Below are positions 36,345 through 44,985 of a stretch of 64,000 nt of DNA, in pieces. The stretch is from positions 43,148 through 107,147 of the forward strand of contig NZ_PQSS01000020.1 in the NCBI RefSeq assembly GCF_002920535.1, read 5' to 3'. Positions within the stretch are counted from its first letter, which is position 1. Each line of letters opens with the position of its first letter. The translations under genes were made by a program, and so were the position numbers. The DNA is from Streptomyces sp. Ru71 (GTDB lineage: Bacteria > Actinomycetota > Actinomycetes > Streptomycetales > Streptomycetaceae). Under the pieces are notes generated by a model. The model worked only from the letters and a program-made list of their open reading frames with translations, had not been told where the DNA came from and searched no databases.

Positions 36345-36998
36345 TCAGCGGCCCGGACACTCCTTCCACGCCAGGTGGTACACCGTGCTGATGTCGCCGT
36401 CCGTCGAGTCCATCGTCATGAAGCTGACCTTGCCGGGTGCCGAGGTGCCGGCGCTCACGCGCAGCTCCGTGTTGATGTTGAAGTTGCGCTGGACCCCGCA
36501 GGGTGCCCAGACCAGCTGGGCCCAGTCCGTGGTGTCGGTGGCCTGCCAGTTGTCGTTGTACGGGCCGGACAGGGGGTGGTTGCGGTACGCCGTGGCCGGG
36601 GAGCCCTGGAAGTAGTACGAGGCTCTCTGCGCGCCGCTCGCGCCCTGCTGGAGTGCCGCGAAACCGCGGTAGTCGGCGCTGGCCACGGCGTAGGTGAAGC
36701 CCTGCGGGACATGCACGACGAGGTTCAGCTGACAGTTCTTGCGGAACGCCGTCGGGTCGGAGTTGCCTCCGGCCTGGGCCAGGTAGTCGCTGTAGGTCAC
36801 GGTGAAGGCCGTGTTGTCCTCGGAGACGGCGACCGCGGTGGTGCCCTGGGGACACCCGGAGCCGTTCACCGTGGCGACCTTGATGACGATCTTGTCCGGG
36901 GGCGGGTCGGTGAACCCGGAGGACGGGTGCTGAGCCGCCGGTAACGCCGTGGCGAGCAGAGCGGCGACGGCGCCGCTCAGGAGGAGTCCACCAGTCAT
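36345..36998 (-). CDS. secreted DUF4360 family protein with a TTA codon
   Basis: The 217-residue product has a signal peptide ending near LPAAQ. The mature part has VNGSGCPQGTTAVAVSEDNT, FTVTYSDYLAQ, RKNCQLNLVVHVPQGF and a late CGVQRNFNINTELRV, the DUF4360 pattern with four conserved cysteines likely in two disulfides. The family is extracellular and of unknown role. Leu19 in the signal peptide is encoded by TTA (plus-strand TAA at 36942-36944), so translation should depend on the bldA tRNA. Confidence 0.85.
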   Translation of the reverse strand: MTGGLLLSGAVAALLATALPAAQHPSSGFTDPPPDKIVIKVATVNGSGCPQGTTAVAVSEDNTAFTVTYSDYLAQAGGNSDPTAFRKNCQLNLVVHVPQGFTYAVASADYRGFAALQQGASGAQRASYYFQGSPATAYRNHPLSGPYNDNWQATDTTDWAQLVWAPCGVQRNFNINTELRVSAGTSAPGKVSFMTMDSTDGDISTVYHLAWKECPGR

Positions 36999-37172
36999 GG
37001 TTTCTCCGTCCGTTCACTGGGGGGTGGCTGTGTCGGACTGACTGTCGAGGATGTGTGAGGGATCCGTGAAGGCGGCCTCCGGCCATTCGCGGCGCCCTCC
37101 TGTGACACGGCTGTGACCGGAGTTATGGCTTCCACCACAGCCGGTCGAGGGGGTGGCCCCCAAGATCAACAG

Positions 37173-37850
37173 ATGCGCAGAGCCCGTTTGCCCGCCTCCT
37201 CCGTGACAGGTGCCCTCGTCGCCGCCCTGGCCGCCCTCGGTGTCGTCGGCGGTGTGCTCGTCGGGTGGGGCGGCCTCGACACCGTCAACGGGTGCGGGTA
37301 TCCGGACAACCCGTATCCGTCCGAGACCGCCCGGGACTGGGTGGCGTACGCCGATGCCGTGGTCGTCGGCCGGGCCGTGAGCGAGCGGGAGAGCGGGCGG
37401 CGGGAACTCGCCCTGGGTGCCTATCGGTACGACGTCGAGCGCACCGTGCGGCTGCGCGCCGAGTCCGTGCCGTACGTGTCACGGGAGCGGTCCCACCCCG
37501 GGGTCGGCGCGACCCTCGACTACGTCGCCCCCGGCTGGAAGGTCACCCGCGCGGGCGGCGACCGGGTCGACGTGCTGACCGGGGAGGCGCCCCGGGTCGT
37601 GCCGGGCCACACCTACGTCCTCGCCCTGCGGTGGCGGGAGGGGCGGTGGGTGGCGCTCGGGGAGGGCGGCGTGGTGCCCTACGACGGGCATGTGGTGGGG
37701 CGCGGGGAGTGGTGCGGGCGGGTGCTCGGCACGGACGGGTTCGCTCAGGGGGAGCGGCTCGGCCGGCGGGACGACCACAGCCTGGAGAAGGCCCTGCTCG
37801 GGCAGGGGGACCAGGCGCTCACGCGGGCCCTGAAGGACGCCCGGCGTTAG
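37173..37850 (+). CDS. hypothetical exported or membrane-anchored protein
   Basis: The product has about 225 residues from ATG 37173, with one N-terminal hydrophobic segment (VTGALVAALAALGVVGGVLV), so the rest probably faces outside. Visible features are GCGYPDNPYPSETARDWVAY, ADAVVVGRAVSERES and a late GEWCGRVLG, which would give two outside cysteines. The ADAVVVGRAVSE-like start of a beta-rich domain recalls NTR-like or immunity-type secreted proteins, but I cannot name a family. Its stop overlaps the stop of the convergent Rrf2 gene. Confidence 0.65.
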   Translation: MRRARLPASSVTGALVAALAALGVVGGVLVGWGGLDTVNGCGYPDNPYPSETARDWVAYADAVVVGRAVSERESGRRELALGAYRYDVERTVRLRAESVPYVSRERSHPGVGATLDYVAPGWKVTRAGGDRVDVLTGEAPRVVPGHTYVLALRWREGRWVALGEGGVVPYDGHVVGRGEWCGRVLGTDGFAQGERLGRRDDHSLEKALLGQGDQALTRALKDARR

Positions 37851-38308
37851 GGGTTCTCCCACGCCGCCGGTTCCGCCGCCAGGCGCCGTACCTGCTCCGG
37901 GAGGGCGTCGGCCGCGATGTCGGCGACCGTGACGCCCTCCAGGATCTGGCGGACGTTGGCGCGCAGGGCGATCCACAGCGGGAGCAGGGGCTGGGCGCTG
38001 CCGGTGTACGTCAGGCCCGTGGGGCGCTCGCCCCTGACCGAGACGATCGGACCGTCGACGGCCCGGATGACGTCCGCCACCGTGACCGCGGACGCCTCGC
38101 GGGCCAGCCGGTAGCCACCGCCACCGCCGCGCCGGCTGTCCACGATGCCGGCGCGGCGCAGGTCGCCGAGGATGCCCTCCAGGAACTTGTGCGGGATGGC
38201 CTGGGCCGCGGCGATCGTCTCCGCCTTCAGCGGGTCGTCGCCCTCCTGCCGTACGGCGAGCTCCAGCACCGCCCGCACCGCGTAGTCCGCCCGTGCCGAG
38301 ATCCTCAT
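37847..38308 (-). CDS. Rrf2 family regulator without Fe-S cysteines
   Basis: The 153-residue product starts MRISARADYAVRAVLELAVR. The winged helix shows AAAQAIPHKFLEGILGDLRR and the wing IVDSRRGGGGGYRLAREASA, both typical of Rrf2. The three-cysteine motif that holds a [2Fe-2S] or [4Fe-4S] cluster in IscR, NsrR and RsrR is absent; there is no Cys in the whole protein. It therefore probably senses something other than Fe-S status, as CymR-like members do. It overlaps the convergent gene by four bases. Confidence 0.88.
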   Translation of the reverse strand: MRISARADYAVRAVLELAVRQEGDDPLKAETIAAAQAIPHKFLEGILGDLRRAGIVDSRRGGGGGYRLAREASAVTVADVIRAVDGPIVSVRGERPTGLTYTGSAQPLLPLWIALRANVRQILEGVTVADIAADALPEQVRRLAAEPAAWENP

Positions 38309-38364
38309 GCGTTCATTGTGCGGCTCAGCTCGCCGGCGCCGGTGCCCGGCCCAGGACTGCTGCT

Positions 38365-39870
38365 CTACGCCAGCCTGATCACGTTCCAGGACAGCGGCTC
38401 CAGTACGGCCGTCAGCCGGCCATCGGCGAGGGCCGTGCCGTCGACCCGGTGCGGGACGACCCGCTCGGGCTCGGCGAGCGTGTTGCGGGCGTCCGGGTCG
38501 GCGTCGGCGAGGGCGCTGTGCTCGACGACCCGGGTCAGGTCCAGGCCGCTGAGGGCGACCTCCAGCGGCAGCGGCTCGGTCCGGCCGCGGTTGACGGCGA
38601 AGACGGTGACCGTGCCGTCCTCGGCGCGCACGGCGGTGGCGTGCAGCAGGTCGGCCTCGCCGTACCGCTTCGTCTCGTAGGTCGGCGAGTCGACGCGGAC
38701 GTCCAGGACCTCGCCGCGGCCGTACTGCGACGCCTGCGCGAAGGGGAAGTACGTGGTCTGCCGCCAGGCCGGGCCGCCGGGCTCGGTCATGATCGGGGCG
38801 ATGACGTTGACCAGCTGCGCCAGACAGGCCACCGTCACCCGGTCCGCGTGCCGGAGCAGGGCGATGAGCAGGGAGCCGAAGACGACGGCGTCGGTGACGC
38901 TGTAGTTGTCCTCCAGCAGGCGCGGGGCCTCCGGCCAGTCGAGGGCACTGACCTCGGCCTCCGTGCGGGACAGGTACCAGACGTTCCACTCGTCGAAGGA
39001 AAGGTTGATCTTCTTCTTGGACTTGAGCCTCGCCCCGATGTGGTCGGCCGTCGCGACGACGTTCTCGATGAAGGACTCCATGTCGACGGCCGAGGCCAGG
39101 AAGGAGTCGACGTCGCCGTCGACCGGCTCGTAGTAGGCGTGCAGGGAGATGTAGTCGACCAGGTCGTAGGTCTCGGCGAGGACCGTTGCCTCCCACTCGG
39201 CGAACGTGGGCATCGACTGGCCCGAGCTGCCGCAGGCGACGAGTTCGACCTTCGGGTCGATCTGGCGCATGGCCCGCGCGGTCTCGGCCGCGATACGGCC
39301 GTACTCCTCGGCCGTCTTGTGGCCGGTCTGCCAGGGGCCGTCCATCTCGTTGCCGAGGCACCACAGCCTGATGCCGAAGGGGTCCTTGTCGCCGTGGGCT
39401 ATCCGCCGCTCGGACAGTTCCGTGCCGGCGGGGTGGTTGGCGTACTCCTGGAGTTCCAGCGCCTCGGCGACGCCACGCGTGCCGAGGTTGACCGCCATCA
39501 TCGGCTCGGCCTGGGGGCCGATCTTCTTCAGGAAGGCGATGTACTCGGACAGGCCGAAGCAGTTCGTCTCGGTCGAGCGCCAGGCGAGGTCGAGGCGGCG
39601 GGGCCGTTCCTCGACCGGGCCCACCGAGTCCTCCCACTTGTAGCCGGAGACGAAGTTGCCTCCCGGATAGCGGATGGCCGTGACTCCCAACTCGCGTACG
39701 AGTTCCAGTACGTCGGTACGGAGTCCGGCCTCGTCCGCGGTGGGGTGGTCGGGTTCGTAGATACCGGTGTAGACGCAGCGGCCGAGGTGTTCGACGAAGG
39801 AGCCGAAGAGACGGGGGTTGACCTGGGCGATGGTGAAGGCGGGGTCCAGGGTGAAGCGGGCGGTGGGCAT
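38365..39870 (-). CDS. GH51 alpha-L-arabinofuranosidase
   Basis: The 501-residue enzyme has no signal peptide and so acts on imported arabino-oligosaccharides. GH51 marks are NPRLFGSFVEHLGRCVYTGI, RYPGGNFVSGYKWEDSVGP, the acid/base Glu in WCLGNEMDGPWQ and the nucleophile Glu in LSFDEWNVWY. It is the last gene of the arabinan operon (solute-binding protein, two permeases, GH43, GH51), 84 bp behind the GH43 gene, and that gap holds repeat copy 3. Confidence 0.95.
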   Translation of the reverse strand: MPTARFTLDPAFTIAQVNPRLFGSFVEHLGRCVYTGIYEPDHPTADEAGLRTDVLELVRELGVTAIRYPGGNFVSGYKWEDSVGPVEERPRRLDLAWRSTETNCFGLSEYIAFLKKIGPQAEPMMAVNLGTRGVAEALELQEYANHPAGTELSERRIAHGDKDPFGIRLWCLGNEMDGPWQTGHKTAEEYGRIAAETARAMRQIDPKVELVACGSSGQSMPTFAEWEATVLAETYDLVDYISLHAYYEPVDGDVDSFLASAVDMESFIENVVATADHIGARLKSKKKINLSFDEWNVWYLSRTEAEVSALDWPEAPRLLEDNYSVTDAVVFGSLLIALLRHADRVTVACLAQLVNVIAPIMTEPGGPAWRQTTYFPFAQASQYGRGEVLDVRVDSPTYETKRYGEADLLHATAVRAEDGTVTVFAVNRGRTEPLPLEVALSGLDLTRVVEHSALADADPDARNTLAEPERVVPHRVDGTALADGRLTAVLEPLSWNVIRLA

Positions 39871-39925
39871 GTTCGCCTTTCGCGGTGGGTGGTTTGTGAT
39901 TCGTTGGCGGCTGACTGTTGTGTGT

Positions 39926-39953
39926 GGCTGGTCGCGCAGTTCCCCGCGCCCCT
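39926..39953. repeat. dispersed 28-bp intergenic repeat, copy 3 of 3
   Basis: This is identical in core to 6694-6721. It lies inside an operon, directly past the GH43 stop and before the GH51 gene. Confidence 0.8.
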
Positions 39954-39954
39954 T

Positions 39955-40920
39955 TCAGGTGAGTCCCGGCCAGCCTGATTTCCACGTCAGCTTGTTCAGG
40001 CCCAGCTTTGGGGTGCCGTTGTCCTTCGCGTCGTAGTAGTGGTACGCCAGCCAGTCCTCGCCTCGGTCGCGGAAGACCGACTCGCCGCCCGTGCCCACGT
40101 AGCGGCCGTGGCCGGCGAGCAGGAGTTCGCCGCCGCCCTCCAGCAGGGGCTTGCCCGTGCTGTCGACGTAGGGGCCCGTGACGGACGTCGAGCGGCCGAC
40201 TCGGATCTTGTAGGTGGAGTTCACTCCGGCGCAGCACGCGTCGTAGGAGGCGAAGAGGTAGTAGTAGGCGCCGTGCCGGACGATGTACGGGCCTTCGACG
40301 GCGTACGGGGCGTCGGGGCGGGTGGCCAGGTGGTGGACGCTCGCGCCGGGGAGCGCCTTGCCCGTCCTCGGGTCGAGTTCGACCATGCGGATGCCGGTCC
40401 AGTAGGAGCCGAAGGTCATCCACAGCTTGCCGTCGGCCCTGAGGACGGCCGGGTCGATGGCGTTCCAGGCGTCGGTCCTCTCGGAGCTGAAGACCTTGCC
40501 GTGGTCGATCCAGGTGCCGGGCAGGCCGGTGGGGGACGTGGCGACGCCGATCGCGGAGTGGTTGGTGCCCCAGGAGGAGACGGCGTAGTACAGCCAGTAG
40601 CGGCCGTCGCGGAAGGAGATGTCCGGGGCCCAGGGGTCGCCGGTGTCGTTGTACTCGTACCACCAGGCCGGCGGGGCCGCGAAGGCGTTGCCGGCGTCGT
40701 CCCACTGCTTCTTGTCCCGGGAGACGCGGGCGCCGATCACGCCGCCGGTGGAGTAGGCGACGTAGCCGCCGGATGCGAGACGGATGACGGTGGGGTCGTG
40801 GATGATCTGCTGGCCGGTGATCGGCTGCGGGTCGGGGTAGGTCACGTCCGCGCTCGCCGTGGTCGGGAGCAGGGCGACGACGGCTGCGGCGACGGCGGTC
40901 GCGAGTCGGGTGCGCTTCAA
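39955..40920 (-). CDS. secreted GH43 arabinan endo-1,5-alpha-L-arabinosidase, copy 2
   Basis: The 321-residue product has a signal peptide (MKRTRLATAVAAAVVALLP to ASA). The catalytic set is IIHDPTVIRLASGG, WNAIDPAVLRADGKLWMTFG and AVEGPYIVRHGAYYYLF. DACCAGVNSTYKIRVGRSTS matches the first copy nearly word for word. It belongs to the importer operon, so secreted chain-cutting and uptake of the fragments are joined in one transcript. Confidence 0.93.
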   Translation of the reverse strand: MKRTRLATAVAAAVVALLPTTASADVTYPDPQPITGQQIIHDPTVIRLASGGYVAYSTGGVIGARVSRDKKQWDDAGNAFAAPPAWWYEYNDTGDPWAPDISFRDGRYWLYYAVSSWGTNHSAIGVATSPTGLPGTWIDHGKVFSSERTDAWNAIDPAVLRADGKLWMTFGSYWTGIRMVELDPRTGKALPGASVHHLATRPDAPYAVEGPYIVRHGAYYYLFASYDACCAGVNSTYKIRVGRSTSVTGPYVDSTGKPLLEGGGELLLAGHGRYVGTGGESVFRDRGEDWLAYHYYDAKDNGTPKLGLNKLTWKSGWPGLT

Positions 40921-40941
40921 CGCTGGTTCTCCTGACGGGGT

Positions 40942-41802
40942 TCACTGGCCGGCGAGGCCGGTGTGCGCGACACCCGCCACGATCTGGCGCTGGAAGAAGA
41001 CGAAGACGACGATCAGCGGCAGCCCGGCCATCAGGCCGCCGGCCATGAGCTGGGCCCACTGGATGCCGTAGGAGTTCATGACGGTCGCGATGCCGTTCGG
41101 CATGGTCATCAGGTCGGGGTTGTTGGTCACCATGTAGGGCCACAGGAAGTTGTTCCACGAGGCGATGAAGGTGAAGATGCCGACGGCGGCGAGCGAGGAG
41201 CGCGACAGCGGCAGCACGACGGTGAAGAAGACCCGCCAGCGTCCGGCGCCGTCGATGAAGGCGGCCTCTTCGAGTTCGCGCGGGATGCCCTGGAAGAACT
41301 TGTAGAGGATGTAGACCATCGCGGCGGGCGCGCACTGCGGCAGGATCATGCCCCAGTAGGTGTCGACCATGCCCATCTGCTGGACGGTGGTGAACAGGGG
41401 CACGCCGAGGACGGCCGGGGAGATCATCAGGCCCGACATCACGACGCCCATGAGCACCGCCTTGCCGCGGAACTCGGTGCGGGCGAAGCCGTAGCCGGCG
41501 AGCGCGGAGACGACCAGCACGACGGCCGTGACGAGGACCGACACGACGAGGGAGTTCACGAACCAGTTGGTGATGTTGCCGGTCTCCCACAGGGCCTTCC
41601 ACGCCTGGCCCGTCCACACCTTCGGCAGCCAGTGCGGCGGGATCTCGGCGGCCTCGGCCTCGGACTTGAGGGAAGTGAACAGGGCCGCGGCGACGGGCGC
41701 CACGAAGACGGCGGAGACCGCGGCGCCGAGCAGCGTCAGCACGATCTGGCTGGGTGTCCAGGGCTTGCGGGACTTGACGCGGAGCGGTGTGGCGGTGGTC
41801 AT
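40942..41802 (-). CDS. carbohydrate ABC transporter permease (MalG/AraQ type)
   Basis: The 286-residue protein has six membrane segments and the ATPase-docking EAA loop ELEEAAFIDGAGRWRVFFTV. It pairs with the MalF-type permease just upstream, whose stop overlaps this start by four bases. It is predicted to import arabino-oligosaccharides given the flanking GH43 and GH51 genes. Confidence 0.93.
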   Translation of the reverse strand: MTTATPLRVKSRKPWTPSQIVLTLLGAAVSAVFVAPVAAALFTSLKSEAEAAEIPPHWLPKVWTGQAWKALWETGNITNWFVNSLVVSVLVTAVVLVVSALAGYGFARTEFRGKAVLMGVVMSGLMISPAVLGVPLFTTVQQMGMVDTYWGMILPQCAPAAMVYILYKFFQGIPRELEEAAFIDGAGRWRVFFTVVLPLSRSSLAAVGIFTFIASWNNFLWPYMVTNNPDLMTMPNGIATVMNSYGIQWAQLMAGGLMAGLPLIVVFVFFQRQIVAGVAHTGLAGQ

Positions 41803-42740
41803 CGGCCGCCCTCCTCACGGGTGCGCAGCAGCCACATCCGCCCGAGGGCGACGGCCGCGATGATCACGAAGAAGATGATGGACATCGCGGAGGCGTAGCC
41901 CACGCGGTAGCTGGTGAAGCCCTGTTCGAGGGTGTACTGCACGAAGGAGCGGGTGGAGAGCTCCGGACCGGGGCCGAAGTCCATCATCACGACGGCCTGG
42001 TCGAAGAGCTGCAGGGAGGCGAGGATCTGCAGTGCGATCACCAGGCCGGTGATGTTGCGCAGCATCGGCAGGGTGATGTGGACCATGCGGTGCCAGGCGT
42101 TCGCGCCGTCCAGCTTGGCGGCCTCGTACAGGTGCTCCGGGATGCCCTGGAGGGCGGCGAGGTAGAGCAGGAAGGAGAAGCCGACCGTCCACCACAGGGT
42201 TTCGATGACGATGGCGAGCATGGCGTAGGACTTGTCGGTCAGCCAGGGTGTGTCGAGCCCGAAGGTCTGGTTGAACAGGCCGATCCCCTGGGTGAACAGC
42301 CACTGCCACATGTTGCCGGCGACCGTGGACGGCAGCAGGAACGGCGCGAAGAAGCACAGCCGCCACAGCCACTTTCCGCGCTCGATGTTGTGCGCGAGCA
42401 TCGCGAGCAGGAAGGCGAGGACCGTGATGCAGGGGACGACGAGCAGGGTGAAGTAGGCGCTGTGGCCGAGCGCGTCCCACATCGCCGCGTCGTGCAGCGC
42501 CTCGCGGTAGTTGTCGAGGCCGACGAAGTGGGCGGACTCGCCGGAGATGTTGGCGTCCGTGAAGCTGAGGTAGATGCCGCGCAGCAGCGGCCAGATCACG
42601 AACAGCGCGAAGAGGGCGAGGAACGGGGCGACGAACCAGCCGCCGTGCTGGAGTCCCTGCCTGCGGCGGACGGTGGCGCCGGCGGCCGCGGGCTTCGCGA
42701 GGGCCGGTGCGATGACGGTCTCAGCGCTGGTCGTCGTCAT
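41799..42740 (-). CDS. carbohydrate ABC transporter permease (MalF/AraP type)
   Basis: The product is 313 residues from ATG 42740, which overlaps the solute-binding protein stop by ATGA. There are six membrane segments; the EAA loop reads HLYEAAKLDGANAWHRMVHI. The start MTTTSAETVIAPAL is followed by a basic patch before the first helix. It forms the heterodimeric channel with 40942-41802. Confidence 0.92.
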   Translation of the reverse strand: MTTTSAETVIAPALAKPAAAGATVRRRQGLQHGGWFVAPFLALFALFVIWPLLRGIYLSFTDANISGESAHFVGLDNYREALHDAAMWDALGHSAYFTLLVVPCITVLAFLLAMLAHNIERGKWLWRLCFFAPFLLPSTVAGNMWQWLFTQGIGLFNQTFGLDTPWLTDKSYAMLAIVIETLWWTVGFSFLLYLAALQGIPEHLYEAAKLDGANAWHRMVHITLPMLRNITGLVIALQILASLQLFDQAVVMMDFGPGPELSTRSFVQYTLEQGFTSYRVGYASAMSIIFFVIIAAVALGRMWLLRTREEGGR

Positions 42741-44086
42741 GCGACCGCACCTCCCTGCGCGGCGGTGTGGCCGTCCATCGGGTTCTTGGCGGCGAGGAGC
42801 TTGGTGAGACGGTCCTTCATCCGCCGGGCGGCGGCGTCCGGCTTCGCGGAGCCCATCGTCGAGGAGACGACGACGGGGCCGAGGTCCTGGGCGAGGACAC
42901 CGGTGGAGCCCGCGAACCACACCTTGGGTTCGGTGGCCTGGTGGTCCATCGCGCTCACGTACTCGTTCTGCGGGGTGAGCCTCTTGTACGCGGCCGTGGA
43001 CAGGGTCGGCGTGTAGGCGGGGATGTGCCCGCCGGCCGCCCACTGCAGGGCGTGCCGGACGACGTAGGCGGCGAGCCTGTGCGCGCCCTCGTTGGTGGCG
43101 CCGCCGCGGCCGGCCTGGTGGGGCAGGACGAAGGCGTGGGACTCGGCGTGGGTGGCCGGCTTGCCGAAGACGGGCGGCAGCGGGGTCGCGCCGTAGTCCA
43201 GCTTCGCGCCGGAGAAGACCGGCACGGACCAGTTGCCCTCCCAGGTGAAGGGGGCGCCGTTGATGAACTGCTCGCCGGTGGGTGCGCCCGGGATGACGTA
43301 GCCGTCGGTGACGTGCTGCCGGAGGAACTCCAGGACCTGGGTGGCCTTGTCGGCGTCGAAGAGGACCTCGGTGCGCTTGTCGTCGAACCACTGCCCGCCC
43401 AGCTGGGTGTAGAAGGCGACGAAGAACCACCACTGGAAGTTCTGGTCGTTGGTCCACAGGCCGATGGTCTGCAGGCCCTTCTTCTGCACCGCCCTGGCCT
43501 TCTTCAGCACGTCGAACCACTCGGCGGTGGAGGTGACCGGGACCATCCGGCCGTCGTCGCCGAGCAGGTCCGCCTTCCTCAGCACGTCCTTGCGGTAGAA
43601 GCAGAGCTGGACGTGGATGTCGAGGGGCAGGGCGTAGAGCTTGCCGTCGATGACGCCGCGGTTCCACAGCGCGGGGTTGTAGTCCTCCTTGCGCACGCCG
43701 TACTCGGCGAGCAGGTCCATGTCCCACGCGTCGAGGAGGCGCCCCGGTGCGAAGCCCGCCACCCGGCCCAGGTGCATGACGCCGAGTTCCGGTGCCCGGT
43801 TGCCGGCGGCGGCCATGGCGAGCTTGGTGTAGAAGGGGTTGCCCCACTGGAGGGTGGAGTCCTTGACCGCGATGCCGGGGTTGGCCTCACGGAAGGCGTC
43901 CAGCATGGCGATCATGTTGGAGCCGTCGCCGCCGCTGAAGAGGTTCCAGTAGCGCACCCGGGTGTCCGCGCCGGAGGCGAGCGCGTCGGCGCCGGTGCCG
44001 AGGGCCGCGAAGCCGAGGCTTCCCGCGACGGCCAGACCGCCCGCGGTGGCCAGAAGTTGCCTGCGATTCAGGCCAGGTCGTCCCAT
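42737..44086 (-). CDS. extracellular solute-binding protein of the arabinan importer (Tat signal)
   Basis: This 449-residue family 1 binding protein begins MGRPGLNRRQLLATAGGLA, a twin-arginine signal, with no lipobox Cys after it. It may therefore be released or held by another means, which is odd for a Gram-positive binding protein. The core has VRYWNLFSGGDGSNMIAMLD and WFDVLKKA. It heads the operon SBP-permease-permease-GH43-GH51. No ATPase gene is present; in Streptomyces such CUT1 systems generally borrow the shared ATPase MsiK. Confidence 0.9.
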   Translation of the reverse strand: MGRPGLNRRQLLATAGGLAVAGSLGFAALGTGADALASGADTRVRYWNLFSGGDGSNMIAMLDAFREANPGIAVKDSTLQWGNPFYTKLAMAAAGNRAPELGVMHLGRVAGFAPGRLLDAWDMDLLAEYGVRKEDYNPALWNRGVIDGKLYALPLDIHVQLCFYRKDVLRKADLLGDDGRMVPVTSTAEWFDVLKKARAVQKKGLQTIGLWTNDQNFQWWFFVAFYTQLGGQWFDDKRTEVLFDADKATQVLEFLRQHVTDGYVIPGAPTGEQFINGAPFTWEGNWSVPVFSGAKLDYGATPLPPVFGKPATHAESHAFVLPHQAGRGGATNEGAHRLAAYVVRHALQWAAGGHIPAYTPTLSTAAYKRLTPQNEYVSAMDHQATEPKVWFAGSTGVLAQDLGPVVVSSTMGSAKPDAAARRMKDRLTKLLAAKNPMDGHTAAQGGAVA

Positions 44087-44379
44087 TGCCTGCCCTTACG
44101 TGTGGTCGGTGTCGTGCCCGTTGCCCGCAGCGCCGTTCGGCAACACGACTGGTCACCGGGGTACTGGGCCCGGTTGTTCGGTATTTCGAATGGCGCTCGT
44201 AACTTCGAACGGGACCGTAAGGTTGAAGAGCGGGCGCGTCAATGGTTCGGACACGACTTCCGGCCGGGTTTTCGAAAAGTGAGAGGTGGCCGCGCCGGCC
44301 CGGGCGCGATCACGTGACGCGGACACGCCCGGCCACGTAGGCTCGAACAACCCTCAAGGCGGCGGCGGAAGGAGGCGGG
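44087..44379. promoter_or_regulatory. divergent regulatory region of the arabinan and protease/7TM operons
   Basis: This is a 293-bp gap between divergent operons. It holds TATTTCGAATG (44182-44192) and ACTTCGAACG (44202-44211), 20 bp apart, matching the ATTTCGAACG box and placed for control of the arabinan operon. TTTTCGAAAA at 44269-44278 is a perfect 10-bp palindrome closer to the plus-strand operon. I see no small gene here. Confidence 0.5.
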
Positions 44380-44985
44380 ATGGGCATCGTGGAGCAGCTG
44401 CGGCACTCGCGGCTTCACATCTCCGCCAAGCGCGCCCTCGCCGCCTCGCTCACCGCCGCCGTACGCCGGTCCGAACGGCCGCCGGGCGATGTGCGCGCCC
44501 TGTGCCGGGCGTTGTGCGCGGCGATGTCGCAGCGGCGCGGCGGGCGCCCGGTGGAACTGCGCTTCGAGAGGTTCCCGGACGGCATCGGGGTCACCGGACT
44601 GTGGGTGGAGTTCCAGGACTTCGACCTGGTCATCGTCGAGGAGCGCGCCGAGGAGGTGCAGCAACTGGTCGTGCTGGGCCATGAGTTGTGGCATCTGCAC
44701 GCCGGACACCGGCACCAGGTCGCCACCCCGGCCGCGGCCCGCGCGCTGGCCGGGCGGCCCGGCTGGAAGGACCTCGCGCTGGGCGCCGCCGCCCGCGGTG
44801 GCTCCCGCGCCGGCTCCCGCTCGCGCGACGAGGCCGAGGCCGACGGCTTCGGCCACCGGCTGGCCGCGCTGTGCCGGGACCTGATCGCGGGGACCGGCCC
44901 CGGCCGGGGCACCGGCGCCGGCGACGGGCGGTCCGCCGACGCACTGCAGCGCTCCCTCGGCCACCCCGGGCGGAACCCGCGGTGA
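44380..44985 (+). CDS. ImmA/IrrE-like zinc metallopeptidase, copy 1
   Basis: This 201-residue soluble protein starts at ATG 44380 behind GGAAGGAGG. The zinc site is H101-E-L-W-H105 in VLGHELWHLHAGH, and the third ligand is probably E151 in DEAEADGFG, the ExxAxxF pattern of ImmA/IrrE proteases. Such enzymes usually cut a partner XRE-type repressor, but no helix-turn-helix gene is encoded here. A Pro/Gly/Ala/Arg-rich linker separates the two zinc motifs. Its TGA overlaps the GTG of the membrane protein, so the two are made together. Confidence 0.75.
   Translation: MGIVEQLRHSRLHISAKRALAASLTAAVRRSERPPGDVRALCRALCAAMSQRRGGRPVELRFERFPDGIGVTGLWVEFQDFDLVIVEERAEEVQQLVVLGHELWHLHAGHRHQVATPAAARALAGRPGWKDLALGAAARGGSRAGSRSRDEAEADGFGHRLAALCRDLIAGTGPGRGTGAGDGRSADALQRSLGHPGRNPR

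Noticed and set aside
37847..41818. A 1323-codon minus-strand open frame
   Set aside because: Only its last 153 codons (the Rrf2 gene from 38308) are real. The rest is an off-frame reading of the GH51, GH43 and permease genes.
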